Positions 1-5,326 of a stretch of 6,245 nucleotides of DNA are shown here, in pieces. The DNA is from Thermoleophilia bacterium (GTDB taxonomy: Bacteria; Actinomycetota; Thermoleophilia; Gaiellales; SKUG01), in contig JAOPYW010000365.1 of NCBI GenBank assembly GCA_025964405.1, positions 1 to 6,245 on the forward strand, written 5' to 3'. Position numbers and translations under genes: made by a program. Under the pieces are notes generated by a model. The model had not been told where the DNA came from. It saw only the letters and a program-made list of their open reading frames with translations, and searched no databases. The first letter of the stretch is position 1; each line of letters opens with the position of its first letter.

Positions 1-448
1 GATCGGCGAGGCCCACCTGTTCGAGCGCCGTCTCGATGGCGTGCCGGTCGGCGCCCGACAGCGGACCGAATCGACGGCCGCGGGCGAGGCGTCCGGCCGC
101 GACGACCTCGTGCACGGTCACCGGGGCCTCGACGCCGACCTCGCTGCGTTGGCGGAGGTAGCCGAGCCGCTCCCGGTGCCGGAAGCTCGCCACGGGCTCG
201 CCGTACAGCTCCACCGAACCCGCAGACGGCTGCACGAGGCCGAGCGCAGTGCGCAGGAGTGTCGTCTTGCCCGCGCCGTTGGGGCCGGCGATCGCCACGA
301 ACTCGCCTTAGCGCACCGTCAGGTCGATGCCGTCGAGCACGGCGACGGTGCCGCCGTAGGTGACCGTCAGGCCCTGCATGTGGAGTGCGTCGGTGATCGT
401 GTGCTCCGGTTGTGTTCGGCGTCCGGACGCGTGTACAGTGCCCGACAT
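1..448 (-). pseudogene. znuC: Zn/Mn ABC transporter ATP-binding protein (ZnuC-like), 5' part, interrupted by an in-frame TAA; 3' end beyond the window
   Basis: This would be the cytoplasmic ATPase of a zinc or manganese importer, driving uptake of metal delivered by the ZnuA-like protein encoded divergently. Translation from the ATG at 448 gives a first beta-sheet and A-loop segment (MQGLTVTYGG, residues 24-33; Tyr31 is the likely A-loop aromatic) ending in LTVR at residue 46. Codon 47 is TAA (310-308). The same frame then continues without a break: GEFVAIAGPNGAGKTT contains the Walker A motif, and YLRQRSEV holds the Q-loop. It runs off the window before the ABC signature and Walker B. Because both sides share one frame, a substitution fits better than an indel; GAA or CAA to TAA would do it. 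The start at 448 is preferred because the ALHMQGLTV stretch reads as internal to a family member, and no other start lies between 448 and 379. An ATG at 379 is possible but lacks a ribosome binding site. A sequencing error cannot be excluded. The ABC family is certain; the metal is inferred from the neighbour. Confidence 0.8.
410..439 (+). promoter_or_regulatory. Putative promoter of znuA, leaderless type
   Basis: A TACAGT box (434-439) fits the actinobacterial -10 pattern TANNNT. It lies 7 nt before the znuA ATG at 447, and a TTGTGT (410-415) sits 18 bp upstream as a possible -35. Transcription would start at or next to the ATG, giving a leaderless mRNA. This agrees with the lack of any Shine-Dalgarno sequence before 447. 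The promoter lies inside the divergent znuC coding sequence. The same box-to-ATG arrangement recurs at 2577-2594. Confidence 0.55.
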
Positions 449-1343
449 GAAGTTGATAATCGTTATCGTATCACTGTTCGCCGCGGCGCTGGTCGCAGGC
501 GGCTGCGCCAACTCGGGAGCCAGTGCGTCGGGGGCGAAGCCGGGGCAGACCGAGGTCGTGGTCGCGTTCTACCCGCTGGGCTGGCTCGCGCAGGAGCTGG
601 GCGGCGACGGGGTGCACGTGACGAACCTGACGCCGGCGGGAGCCGAACCGCACGAGGTCGAGCTGACGCCGCAGAACATCCGCCAGCTGCAGGAGGCCGA
701 CGTCGTGCTCTACATGGGGCGCGGGTTCCAGCCCGCCGTCGAGGACGCGCTCGAGGGGTCGGATGCGCAGCAGGTCGACGTCCTCGAGGCGCCCGGACTC
801 GACCTGACCGGGGCGGAGGGTGGGGCGCAAGGTGGGGAGCTCGACGTCGATCCGCACGTCTGGCTCGACCCGGTGCGGTTCGCGACCATCGCCGACTACG
901 TGGCAAAGCAGCTCGACGAGGACGCGGCGCCGGTCGACGCGCAGCTCGCGCAGCTCGACGCCGACTTCCGCGCGGGCCTGGCCGACTGCGCGCGCGATGA
1001 GATCTTCACGTCGCACGCGGCGTTCGCCTACCTCGCCGACCGCTACGGGCTCCGGCAGGTCGCGCTGACGGGGCTGTCGCCGGAGGCCGAGCCGCGACCA
1101 CAGGACCTCGAGCGCGTGTCGGAGCAGGCGCGTGCGGCGGGGGCGACGACGATCTTCTTCGAGACCCTCGTGTCGCCGAAGCTCGCTGAACAGGTGGCGG
1201 AAGAGGCAGGCGCGACGGCCGCGGTGCTGGATCCGATCGAGGGCATCGACCGCACGCGCCTCGACCGCGGCGTGACCTACCTCGACGTGCAGCGCGAGAA
1301 CCTCGCCGCGCTCGAGCGTGCGCTGGGTTGTTCGGGGAGCTGA
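447..1343 (+). CDS. znuA: Zinc/manganese ABC transporter substrate-binding lipoprotein (ZnuA-like)
   Basis: The 298-residue protein is a cluster A-I metal-binding protein that captures Zn2+ (or Mn2+) outside the membrane and passes it to the ABC permease. A short hydrophobic signal (residues 1-19) ends at Cys20 in VAGGC, a lipobox, so it should be a lipid-anchored surface protein. Probable metal ligands are His69 (in AGAEPHEVEL), His137 (in DPHVWLDP), His190 (in FTSHAAFAYL) and Asp262 (in LDPIEG); these three His plus one acidic residue are typical of the family. The loop before His137 (about 118-135) is Gly/acidic and lacks the His-rich stretch of many zinc-specific ZnuA proteins. It closes with the usual RENLAALERAL helix. 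The start at 447 is chosen because it begins exactly at the signal peptide, with a -10 box 7 nt upstream. It is divergent from znuC, and no permease gene is visible in the window. Zinc rather than manganese is likely but not certain. Confidence 0.9.
   Translation: MKLIIVIVSLFAAALVAGGCANSGASASGAKPGQTEVVVAFYPLGWLAQELGGDGVHVTNLTPAGAEPHEVELTPQNIRQLQEADVVLYMGRGFQPAVEDALEGSDAQQVDVLEAPGLDLTGAEGGAQGGELDVDPHVWLDPVRFATIADYVAKQLDEDAAPVDAQLAQLDADFRAGLADCARDEIFTSHAAFAYLADRYGLRQVALTGLSPEAEPRPQDLERVSEQARAAGATTIFFETLVSPKLAEQVAEEAGATAAVLDPIEGIDRTRLDRGVTYLDVQRENLAALERALGCSGS
454..468. promoter_or_regulatory. Putative Zur/Fur-family operator shared by znuA and znuC
   Basis: TGATAATCGTTATCG is an AT-rich island in very GC-rich DNA. 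It contains perfect arms GATAA and TTATC separated by TCG (455-467) and resembles the 7-1-7 palindromes bound by Fur-family regulators; the outer positions are imperfect. It lies over codons 3-7 of znuA, just after the presumed leaderless transcription start, and next to or within the presumed znuC promoter. One bound repressor could therefore silence both genes when zinc is sufficient. Zur is inferred from the controlled genes; Mur or another Fur paralogue is possible. Confidence 0.5.
465..470 (-). promoter_or_regulatory. Possible -10 box of znuC
   Basis: Reading the minus strand from 470 to 465 gives TACGAT, matching TANNNT. It is 16 nt before the ATG at 448, so the leader would be about 10 nt. 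No convincing -35 was found. It overlaps the presumed metal-regulator operator. Confidence 0.35.
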
Positions 1344-1370
1344 CGACGAGGGACGATCCGCCCAAGTGTT

Positions 1371-1415
1371 GGCCGCGTGCGGCCCCGGCGCGCCTGATGC
1401 CGCATGCTCTGCGGC
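1371..1415 (+). terminator. Two GC-rich hairpins after znuA, possible terminator
   Basis: Starting 27 nt after the znuA stop, GGCCG-CGTG-CGGCC (1371-1384) can form a hairpin. A second one, GCCGCA-TGCTC-TGCGGC, follows at 1399-1415. Neither is followed by a T-run, so a classical intrinsic terminator is not shown, although U-less hairpins are common in actinobacteria. Confidence 0.35.
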
Positions 1416-1419
1416 GCTT

Positions 1420-1452
1420 CCGGAAAGACCCCTTCCAAGCCGGAGGGACCCC
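1420..1452. repeat. Pair of 13-bp direct repeats upstream of the M4 peptidase gene
   Basis: CCGGAAAGACCCC (1420-1432) and CCGGAGGGACCCC (1440-1452) match at 11 of 13 positions. They are spaced exactly 20 bp start to start, about two helical turns. They lie in the 175-bp gap between znuA and the M4 peptidase gene, where I see no clear -10 box. A regulator site is possible, and so is chance in GC-rich DNA. The second copy includes a GGAGGGA that mimics a ribosome binding site ahead of the ATGs at 1455 and 1459. Confidence 0.4.
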
Positions 1453-1518
1453 GCATGGATGACGTGGGTTCCGGCGCACCGAGGGCGTCGGGACGACGCC
1501 AGGGGAAGGAAGCACCAG

Positions 1519-2550
1519 ATGGATTTGGTCACGTTCGCAGCTCCGCGCATCGCGGCAGCCACCGCCAAGGCTCCCAAGGTCGAGACGTACGACGCGGGAG
1601 GGTCCGAGGATCCGGCCGGTGGGTTCGGCACACTGGTTCGCAGCGGTGATGACAAGGCGTCGGGCGACGCGGCGATCGACGCGGCCCACACGAACGCCGG
1701 GATCGTGCGCGACTTCTACCAGCAGGTGCTGGGGCGCAACTCGATCGATGGCGCCGGCATGGACATGAAGAGCGTCGTGCACTTCGGCAAGGACTACAAC
1801 AACGCCTACTGGGACGGCGCGAAGATGACCTACGGCGACGGCGACGGGAAGTTCTTCGCCCCGCTGTCAGGCGCCCTCGACGTCGTCGCACACGAGATGA
1901 CCCACGGCGTGACCGAACACACCGCTCGCCTCGAGTACGCCGGTCAGGCCGGCGCCCTCAACGAGAGCTGGAGCGACGTGCTCGGCGAGATCGTCGAGCA
2001 GTGGTCGGAGAACCGGTCGGGCTTCGGCACGCCCGACGCTGCCAGGGGCGCCGACTGGCTCATCGGCGAGGATGTCATGACGCCCGGAACCGCCGGCGAT
2101 GCGCTCCGCAGCATGAAGGCTCCGGGCACCGCGTACGACGGCGACGTGCAGCCGGCCGACATGGCGCACTACCAGGAGATGCCGAACGACGAGGAGCACG
2201 ACAACGGGGGTGTGCACATCAACTCGGGCATCCCCAACAAGGCCGCCTACGACGCAGCGATCAAGGTCGGCAGCGAGAAGGTCGCCAAGATCTGGTACAC
2301 CGCGCTCACCGACTTCCTCAAGCCGAGCGCCGATTTCGCGGCAGCTGCGGGGGCGACGATCGCCGCAGCGACCAAGCTCTACGGCGAAGGCGCTGAATCC
2401 CAGGCGGTGGCCGACGCGTGGAAGGCCGTCGGCGTCACGGCCGCGACCGGCATCACACGCGCGACGCACACCGCCGGCGAGGCGCCGGCCCGGGGTGACA
2501 ACGACGGCATCGTGCCGCGGTGGCTGCAGCACGGTCCGCCCGCTGCCTGA
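1519..2550 (+). CDS. M4 family (thermolysin/protealysin-type) zinc metallopeptidase
   Basis: The 343-residue protein is a zinc endopeptidase. HEMTH (125-129) gives zinc ligands His125 and His129 and the catalytic Glu126. Glu149 in GALNESWSD is the third ligand. DNGGVHINSG carries Asp228 and His233, spaced as Asp226 and His231 are in thermolysin. The N-terminal M4 domain (about 22-145) shows NSIDGAGM and YGDGDGKFF. The alpha-helical C-terminal domain ends near VGV (304-306), followed by about 37 extra residues. I see no signal peptide, and only about 20 residues precede the catalytic domain, so the usual propeptide is absent or very short. The start at 1519 has a good GGAAGGA (1504-1510) 8 nt upstream; an in-frame ATG at 1459 would add a charged, non-signal stretch. 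Protealysin-type enzymes are often paired with an emfourin inhibitor gene, and none follows here. The family is certain; substrate and location are unknown. Confidence 0.93.
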   Translation: MDLVTFAAPRIAAATAKAPKVETYDAGGSEDPAGGFGTLVRSGDDKASGDAAIDAAHTNAGIVRDFYQQVLGRNSIDGAGMDMKSVVHFGKDYNNAYWDGAKMTYGDGDGKFFAPLSGALDVVAHEMTHGVTEHTARLEYAGQAGALNESWSDVLGEIVEQWSENRSGFGTPDAARGADWLIGEDVMTPGTAGDALRSMKAPGTAYDGDVQPADMAHYQEMPNDEEHDNGGVHINSGIPNKAAYDAAIKVGSEKVAKIWYTALTDFLKPSADFAAAAGATIAAATKLYGEGAESQAVADAWKAVGVTAATGITRATHTAGEAPARGDNDGIVPRWLQHGPPAA

Positions 2551-2576
2551 CGACGCCTACCGCCGCCGGCTCCGCG

Positions 2577-2594
2577 GTACAGTGCTCGACATGA
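2577..2594 (+). promoter_or_regulatory. Putative leaderless promoter/start module of the CoA-binding protein gene
   Basis: TACAGT (2578-2583) lies 7 nt before the ATG at 2591, and no Shine-Dalgarno sequence is present. The 18 bp here match 433-450 before znuA at 17 of 18 positions. No convincing -35 is seen. The box falls in the 40-bp gap after the M4 peptidase stop, so this gene can be transcribed on its own. Confidence 0.5.
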
Positions 2595-3016
2595 CCACCA
2601 CGCACGAGACACCGGCAGCACTGCTCGAACGATCGCGCACGATCGCGGTCGTCGGCTTCTCCGCGAATCCTTCGAAAGCGGCGCACACGGCGCCCATGCT
2701 GCTCGTGCGCCGCGGGTGGCACGTGATACCGGTCAACCCGATGGTCGACGAGGTGGCGGGCCTGACCGCGTATGCGACGCTCGCCGACGTGCCGGTGCCG
2801 ATCGACATGGTCAACGTCTTCCGCCCTGCGGCCGAGGCTCCCGACATCGCGCGTCAGGCCGTCGCGGTCGGGGCGAAGGGGTTCTGGCTCCAGCTCGACC
2901 TGCGCAGTGACGAGGCCCGCCGCGTCGCGACCGAGGCCGGGCTCTGGTACGTGGAGGACCACTGCGCCGGCGCACTCGCTGCGCATGCGCAGCTGAGCCC
3001 GCCGGCGCCCGACTGA
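2591..3016 (+). CDS. CoA-binding domain protein (YccU-like)
   Basis: This 141-residue single-domain protein belongs to the CoA_binding_2 family, a Rossmann-like fold related to the CoA-binding domain of succinyl-CoA synthetase. Its physiological role is unknown in general. Visible hallmarks are IAVVGFSANPSK (residues 18-29), the nucleotide-binding loop after strand 1; GWHVIPVNP (42-50); VNVFRPAAEAP (75-84); and GAKGFWLQLDL (94-104), close to the usual GAK-x-x-WLQ signature. The family's DRC near the C terminus appears here as EDHC (122-125), keeping the Cys but changing the Arg. Length is normal for the family. The protein should be cytoplasmic, with no membrane segment. The ATG at 2591 fits the family N terminus and the leaderless promoter. 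It lies 40 bp after the M4 peptidase gene and converges with the MFS gene 3 bp away, so no functional link is implied. Confidence 0.88.
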   Translation: MTTTHETPAALLERSRTIAVVGFSANPSKAAHTAPMLLVRRGWHVIPVNPMVDEVAGLTAYATLADVPVPIDMVNVFRPAAEAPDIARQAVAVGAKGFWLQLDLRSDEARRVATEAGLWYVEDHCAGALAAHAQLSPPAPD

Positions 3017-3032
3017 CCGTCAGTGCACGGGC
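3007..3032. terminator. Interrupted palindrome across two convergent stop codons, possible bidirectional terminator
   Basis: ACTGAC-C-GTCAGT (3012-3024) is a perfect palindrome containing both stop codons: TGA at 3014-3016 on the plus strand and its minus-strand counterpart at 3020-3022. Outer arms GCCCG (3007-3011) and CGGGC (3028-3032) extend it, with a 3-nt bulge at 3025-3027. As RNA this gives about 10 base pairs with a 3-nt loop in either direction. There is no T-run. Confidence 0.45.
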
Positions 3033-4531
3033 AGCGCGGGTGCCGTGACGTCGATGTTCGCGACGTCCGACTTGCGGAGCAGCGTGAGGTTGAGCACCAG
3101 GGCGACCAGGATGAGGCCCGCGCCTGCCAGCATCGCAGCCTCGAAGCCGTCGACGGCAGCTGACAGCTTGGTGAGCTGGTCCAACGTGCCACCTGCGTCG
3201 TCGAGCTTGCTGTCGCGCACGTTGTTCGACACGGTGGCCAGGATGGCGAGGCCGTTCGCGCTGCCGATCTGCTGGCTCGTGTTGAAGATGCCCGACGCGA
3301 GGCCGGCTTCCTCGTCGGCCACGTTCGTGGTCGCGACCATCGTGAACGGCACGAAGACCCAGCCGAGCCCGATCGCCATCGGCACGATGCCGGCGAACAA
3401 CCACCAGTACGAGCCGTCGACGTCGAGGGTCAGGCCCATGAGTGTCAGGCCTGCCGCGGCGAGCACGAGACCGACGGTCGCCGTCGCACGAACGCCGAGC
3501 TGCTTCATGCCGACCTGCGCCGTGCCGGCACCGACGCCGATTCCGAACGCGAACGGGAGGAATGCCAAGCCCGCCCGCACGGGCTTGAAGCCGAGCACCT
3601 GCTGCAGGTAGAGGGTCGCGAAGAAGAAGAACGCGAACATGCCGGCGGAAACGATCAGCATCGCGCTGTTCGACACGGCGAGCGAGCGTACCTTCAGGAG
3701 CCCGAGGCGCACGAGTGGTGACTTGGTGCGTGCCTCGATGAGGAAGAACGTGACCAGCAGCGCGACGGCGACCAGGAAGCACGTGATCGTTCGGGGAGCC
3801 GTGAACCCGTACTTGTCATCGGCGGTGATCACGATCGAATAGACGAGCAGCATGAGGCCCGCGGTGACGCTGATCGCGCCACCCAGGTCGAAGCTGCGAT
3901 GCTCGACGTCGGCGTGTGATTCGGGCACGTACTTGAACGCGGCGAAGATGACGGCGAGACCGATCGGCACGTTGATGTAGAAGATCCACTCCCAGCTGAT
4001 GTACTGGGTGATGATGCCGCCGAGCAGCAGGCCGAAGGCTGCGCCACCGGCTGCGATGGCGCTCCAGACACCCAGTGCCTTGGCACGATCGGGGCCCTCT
4101 TCGAAGGTGGTCATGATGACGCTGAGCGCCGCGGGCGAGATCATCGCGGCGCCGATGCCCTGGATGGCGCGGAAGATGATGATCGACTCGGGGCTCCAGG
4201 CCAGGCCGTTGGCGAGCGACGCGATCGCGAACAGCAAGGTGCCGATCACGAAGATGCGACGCCGCCCGAGCAGGTCGGAGAGGCGACCGCCGAGGAGCAG
4301 CAGGCCGCCGAACGCGAGCGTGTAGCTGTTGATGACCCAGGACAGGTCGTTGTCACTCATCTTGAGGTCGAGTCCGATCGTCGGCAGGGCGACGTTCGTG
4401 ATCGTGGCGTCGAGCACCACCATGAACTGGGCGAAGCAGACCACGATGAGCGCGACCCAACGCGCCCGGCCCGTCGGTTCGGGCGTGTCGTGGACGATGT
4501 GGTCGCCGTGGCCGGCGGTGGTGCTGCTCAT
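3020..4531 (-). CDS. MFS transporter, DHA2 family (EmrB/QacA-type, 14 TM), putative drug exporter
   Basis: The 503-residue membrane protein is of the proton-driven multidrug efflux type. A polar 22-residue N terminus is followed by closely spaced hydrophobic segments along the whole length, consistent with 14 helices. Family motifs are LDATITNVALP (40-50, motif D1 with Asp41 in helix 1), GGRLSDLLGRRR (81-92, motif A), RAIQGIGAA (121-129, motif B) and GLLLGG with WEWIFYINVP (167-189, motif C). The usual Gly-Pro of motif C is Gly-Leu here. The start at 4531 is chosen because GAAGGA lies 7 nt upstream on the minus strand (4544-4539); a GTG at 4564 is in frame but has no such signal. No TetR or MarR regulator gene is visible beside it, and the gene upstream is the unrelated 135-residue protein. 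The substrate cannot be read from the sequence; export of lipophilic cations, antibiotics or dyes would be typical. Confidence 0.93.
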   Translation of the reverse strand: MSSTTAGHGDHIVHDTPEPTGRARWVALIVVCFAQFMVVLDATITNVALPTIGLDLKMSDNDLSWVINSYTLAFGGLLLLGGRLSDLLGRRRIFVIGTLLFAIASLANGLAWSPESIIIFRAIQGIGAAMISPAALSVIMTTFEEGPDRAKALGVWSAIAAGGAAFGLLLGGIITQYISWEWIFYINVPIGLAVIFAAFKYVPESHADVEHRSFDLGGAISVTAGLMLLVYSIVITADDKYGFTAPRTITCFLVAVALLVTFFLIEARTKSPLVRLGLLKVRSLAVSNSAMLIVSAGMFAFFFFATLYLQQVLGFKPVRAGLAFLPFAFGIGVGAGTAQVGMKQLGVRATATVGLVLAAAGLTLMGLTLDVDGSYWWLFAGIVPMAIGLGWVFVPFTMVATTNVADEEAGLASGIFNTSQQIGSANGLAILATVSNNVRDSKLDDAGGTLDQLTKLSAAVDGFEAAMLAGAGLILVALVLNLTLLRKSDVANIDVTAPALPVH

Positions 4532-4589
4532 GTCTGGATCCTTCGATGTCCGGGGCGCGTACACGGGTGGTGCGGCGCGCGATCACGGA

Positions 4590-4595
4590 AGTATA
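4590..4595 (-). promoter_or_regulatory. Probable -10 box of the MFS exporter gene
   Basis: On the minus strand 4595 to 4590 reads TATACT, a near-perfect -10 hexamer in otherwise GC-rich DNA. It would start transcription near 4583, giving a leader of about 50 nt with the GAAGGA ribosome binding site. No good -35 hexamer is seen 16-18 bp upstream, so an activator may be needed. Confidence 0.5.
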
Positions 4596-4622
4596 GGGCC
4601 CGCGTGCGGGAGGGTGGGGGAA

Positions 4623-4648
4623 GAATCGGAATAGGTCGCTCCGGATTC
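4623..4648. repeat. Imperfect inverted repeat in the divergent MFS/hypothetical intergenic region
   Basis: GAATCGGA (4623-4630) pairs with TCCGGATTC (4640-4648), with one bulged base and a 9-nt centre. It lies about 28 bp upstream of the TATACT box of the exporter. That position could suit an operator for either divergent gene, but a second site or a regulator gene would be needed to make the case. Confidence 0.3.
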
Positions 4649-4656
4649 AGGAGCAC

Positions 4657-4721
4657 CTTCGCGGAACGCGCTCGCCGCGCCAGAAACGGCCTCCGCTGGC
4701 CTCAAGGAAACGCCCGCGAAG
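4657..4721. repeat. Separated 8-bp inverted repeat before the hypothetical gene
   Basis: CTTCGCGG (4657-4664) and CCGCGAAG (4714-4721) are exact reverse complements separated by 49 nt. The second arm ends 3 nt before the GAGGGA ribosome binding site (4725-4730). In RNA they could close a stem next to that site. Chance pairing in GC-rich DNA is quite possible. Confidence 0.2.
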
Positions 4722-4735
4722 ACCGAGGGAACCCT

Positions 4736-5143
4736 GTGGAAGACGAGCTGCGCACACTCAACGAAGCCCTGATCATGAAGTCGCGCCTGCGTGTGCTCGC
4801 CGACGTGCAGGCCTCCTACCTGCACGAGCTCTCCGAGCACGGCGTCGAACCGGGCATCGCGGAGCAGCTGCTGCTCGACTGGTCGCGCCAGGCCTTCGGC
4901 ATGACCTTCCGCTCCCTGCCCGAGCCACAGTTCGGCGAACTCGACCTCGACGCGCTCCTCGGCACCGACACTCCCGCGCACGGTGCCCAGCCGCCGCGCC
5001 CCCCGGCCGGCCCCGACGCCGCAGCCGACGACCCGTCGTCGGTTCCCTCCGGGGAGCCTTGGCTGCAGCTCGTGCAGGAGCACGAGTCGGCCGGCGACCT
5101 CAGCGTCGAGGACGTCGACGGTCGCGACGAACGCGCCGCCTGA
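4736..5143 (+). CDS. Hypothetical acidic protein, 135 aa
   Basis: I do not recognise this family. The GTG start at 4736 has GAGGGA (4725-4730) 5 nt upstream, and no other good start is near. Residues 1-70 look like an amphipathic helical domain: repeated Leu, Glu and Arg in segments such as LRTLNEALIMKSRLRVLADV, then HELSEHGVEPGIAEQLLLDW and AFGMTF. The middle (about 82-105) is a Pro/Ala-rich linker with PPRPPAGP. The end is strongly acidic around PWLQLVQEHESAGDLSVEDV. It has no signal peptide, membrane segment, cysteine pair or catalytic motif, so a soluble cytoplasmic protein with a disordered tail is the best reading. Codon bias is like the neighbours, supporting a real gene. It is divergent from the MFS exporter gene and convergent with the HD-GYP gene. 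A regulatory or adaptor role is possible, but nothing in the sequence shows it. Confidence 0.72.
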   Translation: MEDELRTLNEALIMKSRLRVLADVQASYLHELSEHGVEPGIAEQLLLDWSRQAFGMTFRSLPEPQFGELDLDALLGTDTPAHGAQPPRPPAGPDAAADDPSSVPSGEPWLQLVQEHESAGDLSVEDVDGRDERAA

Positions 5144-5164
5144 CCGAACGCGCCGGACTGCTCA

Positions 5165-5184
5165 GCGACGGCCGAGGACGTCGC
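5165..5184 (+). terminator. Hairpin after the hypothetical gene, possible terminator
   Basis: GCGACG (5165-5170) and CGTCGC (5179-5184) pair perfectly around an 8-nt loop, 21 nt after the stop of the 135-residue protein. No T-run follows. A weaker hairpin, GTCCG-GGATGT-CGGAC, occurs at 5262-5277. The rest of the 183-bp convergent spacer shows nothing recognisable. Confidence 0.3.
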
Positions 5185-5301
5185 CAGGTCTCGTCGAGCT
5201 GTTCCACCGTACCTGCGTCGCCGTGTGACAGCGCTGATCCGTGGTGTCGAGTGTCGTATCAGTCCGGGATGTCGGACCCACATGACCTTCGTGCACCCTC
5301 A

Positions 5302-5317
5302 CGGAGCCGTAGCTCCG
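5302..5317 (-). terminator. Hairpin just after the HD-GYP gene, possible terminator
   Basis: CGGAGC-CGTA-GCTCCG is a perfect 6-bp stem with a 4-nt loop. It lies 9 nt beyond the TAG stop (5329-5327) of the minus-strand HD-GYP gene. It lacks a T-run on either strand, so termination is only suggested by position and symmetry. Confidence 0.4.
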
Positions 5318-5326
5318 GAGCGCGCG

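Noticed and set aside
296..322. Frameshift as the cause of the znuC interruption
   Set aside because: Both sides of the TAA read in the same frame, so a base substitution is sufficient and simpler.
448..511. Upstream ATG at 511 as the znuC start
   Set aside because: It would add 21 residues encoded opposite the znuA signal peptide with no ribosome binding site, and the extension has no family resemblance.
41..1000. Long plus-strand open frame (319 codons) across the znuC and znuA region
   Set aside because: It runs antisense to znuC and out of frame with znuA. Its protein is Arg/Gly/Ala-rich with no family features, as expected for a shadow in GC-rich DNA.
1455..1649. ATG at 1455 with GGAGGGA upstream as a small gene or true start of the M4 protein
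   Set aside because: Its frame is not the M4 frame and encodes a basic, motif-free peptide. The ATG at 1519 has its own good ribosome binding site and fits the M4 sequence.
471..1691. Long minus-strand open frame (406 codons) opposite znuA
   Set aside because: It is antisense to znuA and the start of the M4 gene. Its composition is arginine-rich and shows no motif.
5144..5326. Small RNA or tRNA in the convergent spacer
   Set aside because: Only short hairpins are present. There is no tRNA cloverleaf, no promoter box and no T-run.
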